This document shows positions 62,965-64,000 of a stretch of 64,000 nt of DNA, piece after piece. The DNA lies in contig NZ_JACWFH010000016.1 of the NCBI RefSeq assembly GCF_019749255.1, positions 1-64,000 of the forward strand, in the 5' to 3' direction. The translations under genes were made by a program, and so were the position numbers. The first letter of the stretch is position 1; the number at the start of each line of letters is the position of its first letter. The DNA comes from Mesobacillus maritimus. Lineage in GTDB: Bacteria; Bacillota; Bacilli; Bacillales; Cytobacillaceae. The notes below the pieces were generated by a model. The model made no database searches. It was not told the origin of the DNA and worked only from the letters and a program-made list of their open reading frames with translations.

Positions 62965-64000
62965 TTAACGCATTATCGTTGGAAAGAGTACCGTTTTCTT
63001 CATGACATCATAAATCCCATGTTGCGTAACCCGAATATAGGGTAGATGTGTTGCTGAAAAGAACATCAAAGAATAAATAGGATCAATAAATGGATAGCCT
63101 TTCTCTTTTAATAACGAAAAAAGATTCTTTTCAAGACCGATTAATTCTTCAATCGGCTGATCCGACATCGTCCCTTTTAATGTTAAAGGCAACTCATAAA
63201 TGGATTGACCTTCTTCACAGATTACAATCCCGCCGCCAATTTCCTTCATTCGGTTAAAAGCAGCTTCGATATCACGCTTGCTCTTTCCAATTAAAATAAT
63301 GTCTCCTGTACTTGAGAAAGTACTTGCCAACCCACCTAACTTATTGGCAAAACCTTTTAGTAACGTATTAATTCGCCATTTACCGTTTCGGTCAAGGAGC
63401 ATAAAGAAGCATTCATCATGATCGGTCGACAAGCTTTCTGAGGAAACGTCAATTCCGATTGAGTAAGGCTTGGTAATAACAGAGTTCTCTAATTTAATCC
63501 CAAATGGCATTGAGAACTGCATATCATCACTATCTAGGGACCAGTCAATTTTTAATGGCTCTAAGTCAAATTGAGACCAGTCTACCTCCTGAAATACATC
63601 CATTTGTATTCCATCGCGTTTAACCCACTGTCCTTTTGCTAAAACAGAAACCGGCGTTGGTTCATCCTTTTCACTTAGGAAGTTCAAGTTAGCAATTCTT
63701 CCTGTCGCGATATTTCCGTGTAAATGGTCAAAATTATAATAACGAGCAATATTAACGGTCGCCATATTATAAGCATCAATAATCGGGACGCCATGATCAA
63801 TGGCAATTTTTATTAACTTATCGGTCATGCCGTTTTCATAACAAGCGCAAGATGATCCATCTGAATTGAGCATCATACGATCATAGGCAGCAATGTCCAT
63901 TGCATGAATTTCATCTAATAAATTCGGCAGATCCGGACGAATAGACGAATGTCTTAGAGATACCATATACCCTTGCATAAGGCGTCGTTGGACTTCTTCT
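62965..64000 (-). CDS. yerA: Adenine deaminase-like protein YerA (3' part)
   Basis: C-terminal portion of an amidohydrolase-superfamily adenine deaminase. The frame stays open to the right edge, so the start and the metal-binding N-terminal half lie outside the window. Visible are MNSDGSSCACYENGMTDKLIKIAIDHG and the conserved GNIATGRIANLNFL linker to the C-terminal domain (GGLASTFSSTGDIILIGKS). B. subtilis YerA has about 580 residues; about 345 are visible. The position next to yerB and yerC matches B. subtilis. Confidence 0.88.
   Translation of the reverse strand, partial: EEVQRRLMQGYMVSLRHSSIRPDLPNLLDEIHAMDIAAYDRMMLNSDGSSCACYENGMTDKLIKIAIDHGVPIIDAYNMATVNIARYYNFDHLHGNIATGRIANLNFLSEKDEPTPVSVLAKGQWVKRDGIQMDVFQEVDWSQFDLEPLKIDWSLDSDDMQFSMPFGIKLENSVITKPYSIGIDVSSESLSTDHDECFFMLLDRNGKWRINTLLKGFANKLGGLASTFSSTGDIILIGKSKRDIEAAFNRMKEIGGGIVICEEGQSIYELPLTLKGTMSDQPIEELIGLEKNLFSLLKEKGYPFIDPIYSLMFFSATHLPYIRVTQHGIYDVMKKTVLFPTIMR

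Overview
The window comes from a low-GC, spore-former-type Bacillaceae chromosome. This rests on strong AGGAGG-type ribosome binding sites, frequent TTG and GTG starts, and gene families and local order shared with Bacillus subtilis (natAB/natKR, yerA-yerB-yerC-pcrB-pcrA-ligA-camS, gatCAB, dgkB, rlmCD). The genus cannot be fixed from sequence alone. An isocitrate lyase, absent from B. subtilis, fits other Bacillus-like genera. About four fifths of the genes are on the minus strand. No rRNA, tRNA, prophage, transposase or CRISPR was found.

Layout. 1-4 kb: NatAB-type ABC exporter with a divergent NatR/NatK two-component system and a matching LytTR-type operator. 4-5.5 kb: an SE1832-family small protein, a methyltransferase, an unlisted 46-residue gene and a possible divergent small RNA. 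5.5-12.4 kb: a three-gene signalling operon (REC-PAS-GGDEF-EAL-LuxR protein, hybrid kinase, CheR methyltransferase) resembling the RsbK/RsbM sigma-B module of the B. cereus group but with a c-di-GMP-type partner. 12.6-31 kb: housekeeping and accessory genes (ketopantoate reductase-like, LLM oxidoreductase, L,D-transpeptidase, two MpsC-family paralogs, PAS and receiver proteins, a large polyprenyl synthetase, hydrolase, SelO, AsnA, YehS, an NlpC/P60 hydrolase with a WalR box, a 2-hydroxyacid dehydrogenase and a membrane protein). 31-45 kb: rlmCD, recQ, the NAD salvage pair pncA-pncB, dgkB, zosA, gatCAB and a yueI-like gene. 45-53 kb: central carbon genes aceA, pyc and rocA, then a NERD protein. 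54-64 kb: camS, ligA, pcrA, pcrB, yerC, yerB and the 3' part of yerA. The B. subtilis-like yer-gat-dgkB-rlmCD backbone is interrupted by several insertions of other genes.

The most unusual feature is a set of intergenic tandem-repeat arrays. Three of them, plus a remnant at the left edge, have units of 52-53 bp, and one has units of 21 bp with regular 19 bp steps. Their sequences are unrelated, but the periods are close to whole numbers of DNA helical turns (5 and 2), the pyrimidine-rich strand is always the plus strand, and the two largest 52-53 bp arrays are mosaics of two alternating unit types. Other observations are two identical palindromes 35 kb apart, two probable short transcription units missed by ORF length limits, and unusual start codons (CTG for the L,D-transpeptidase, ATT for an MpsC-family gene).
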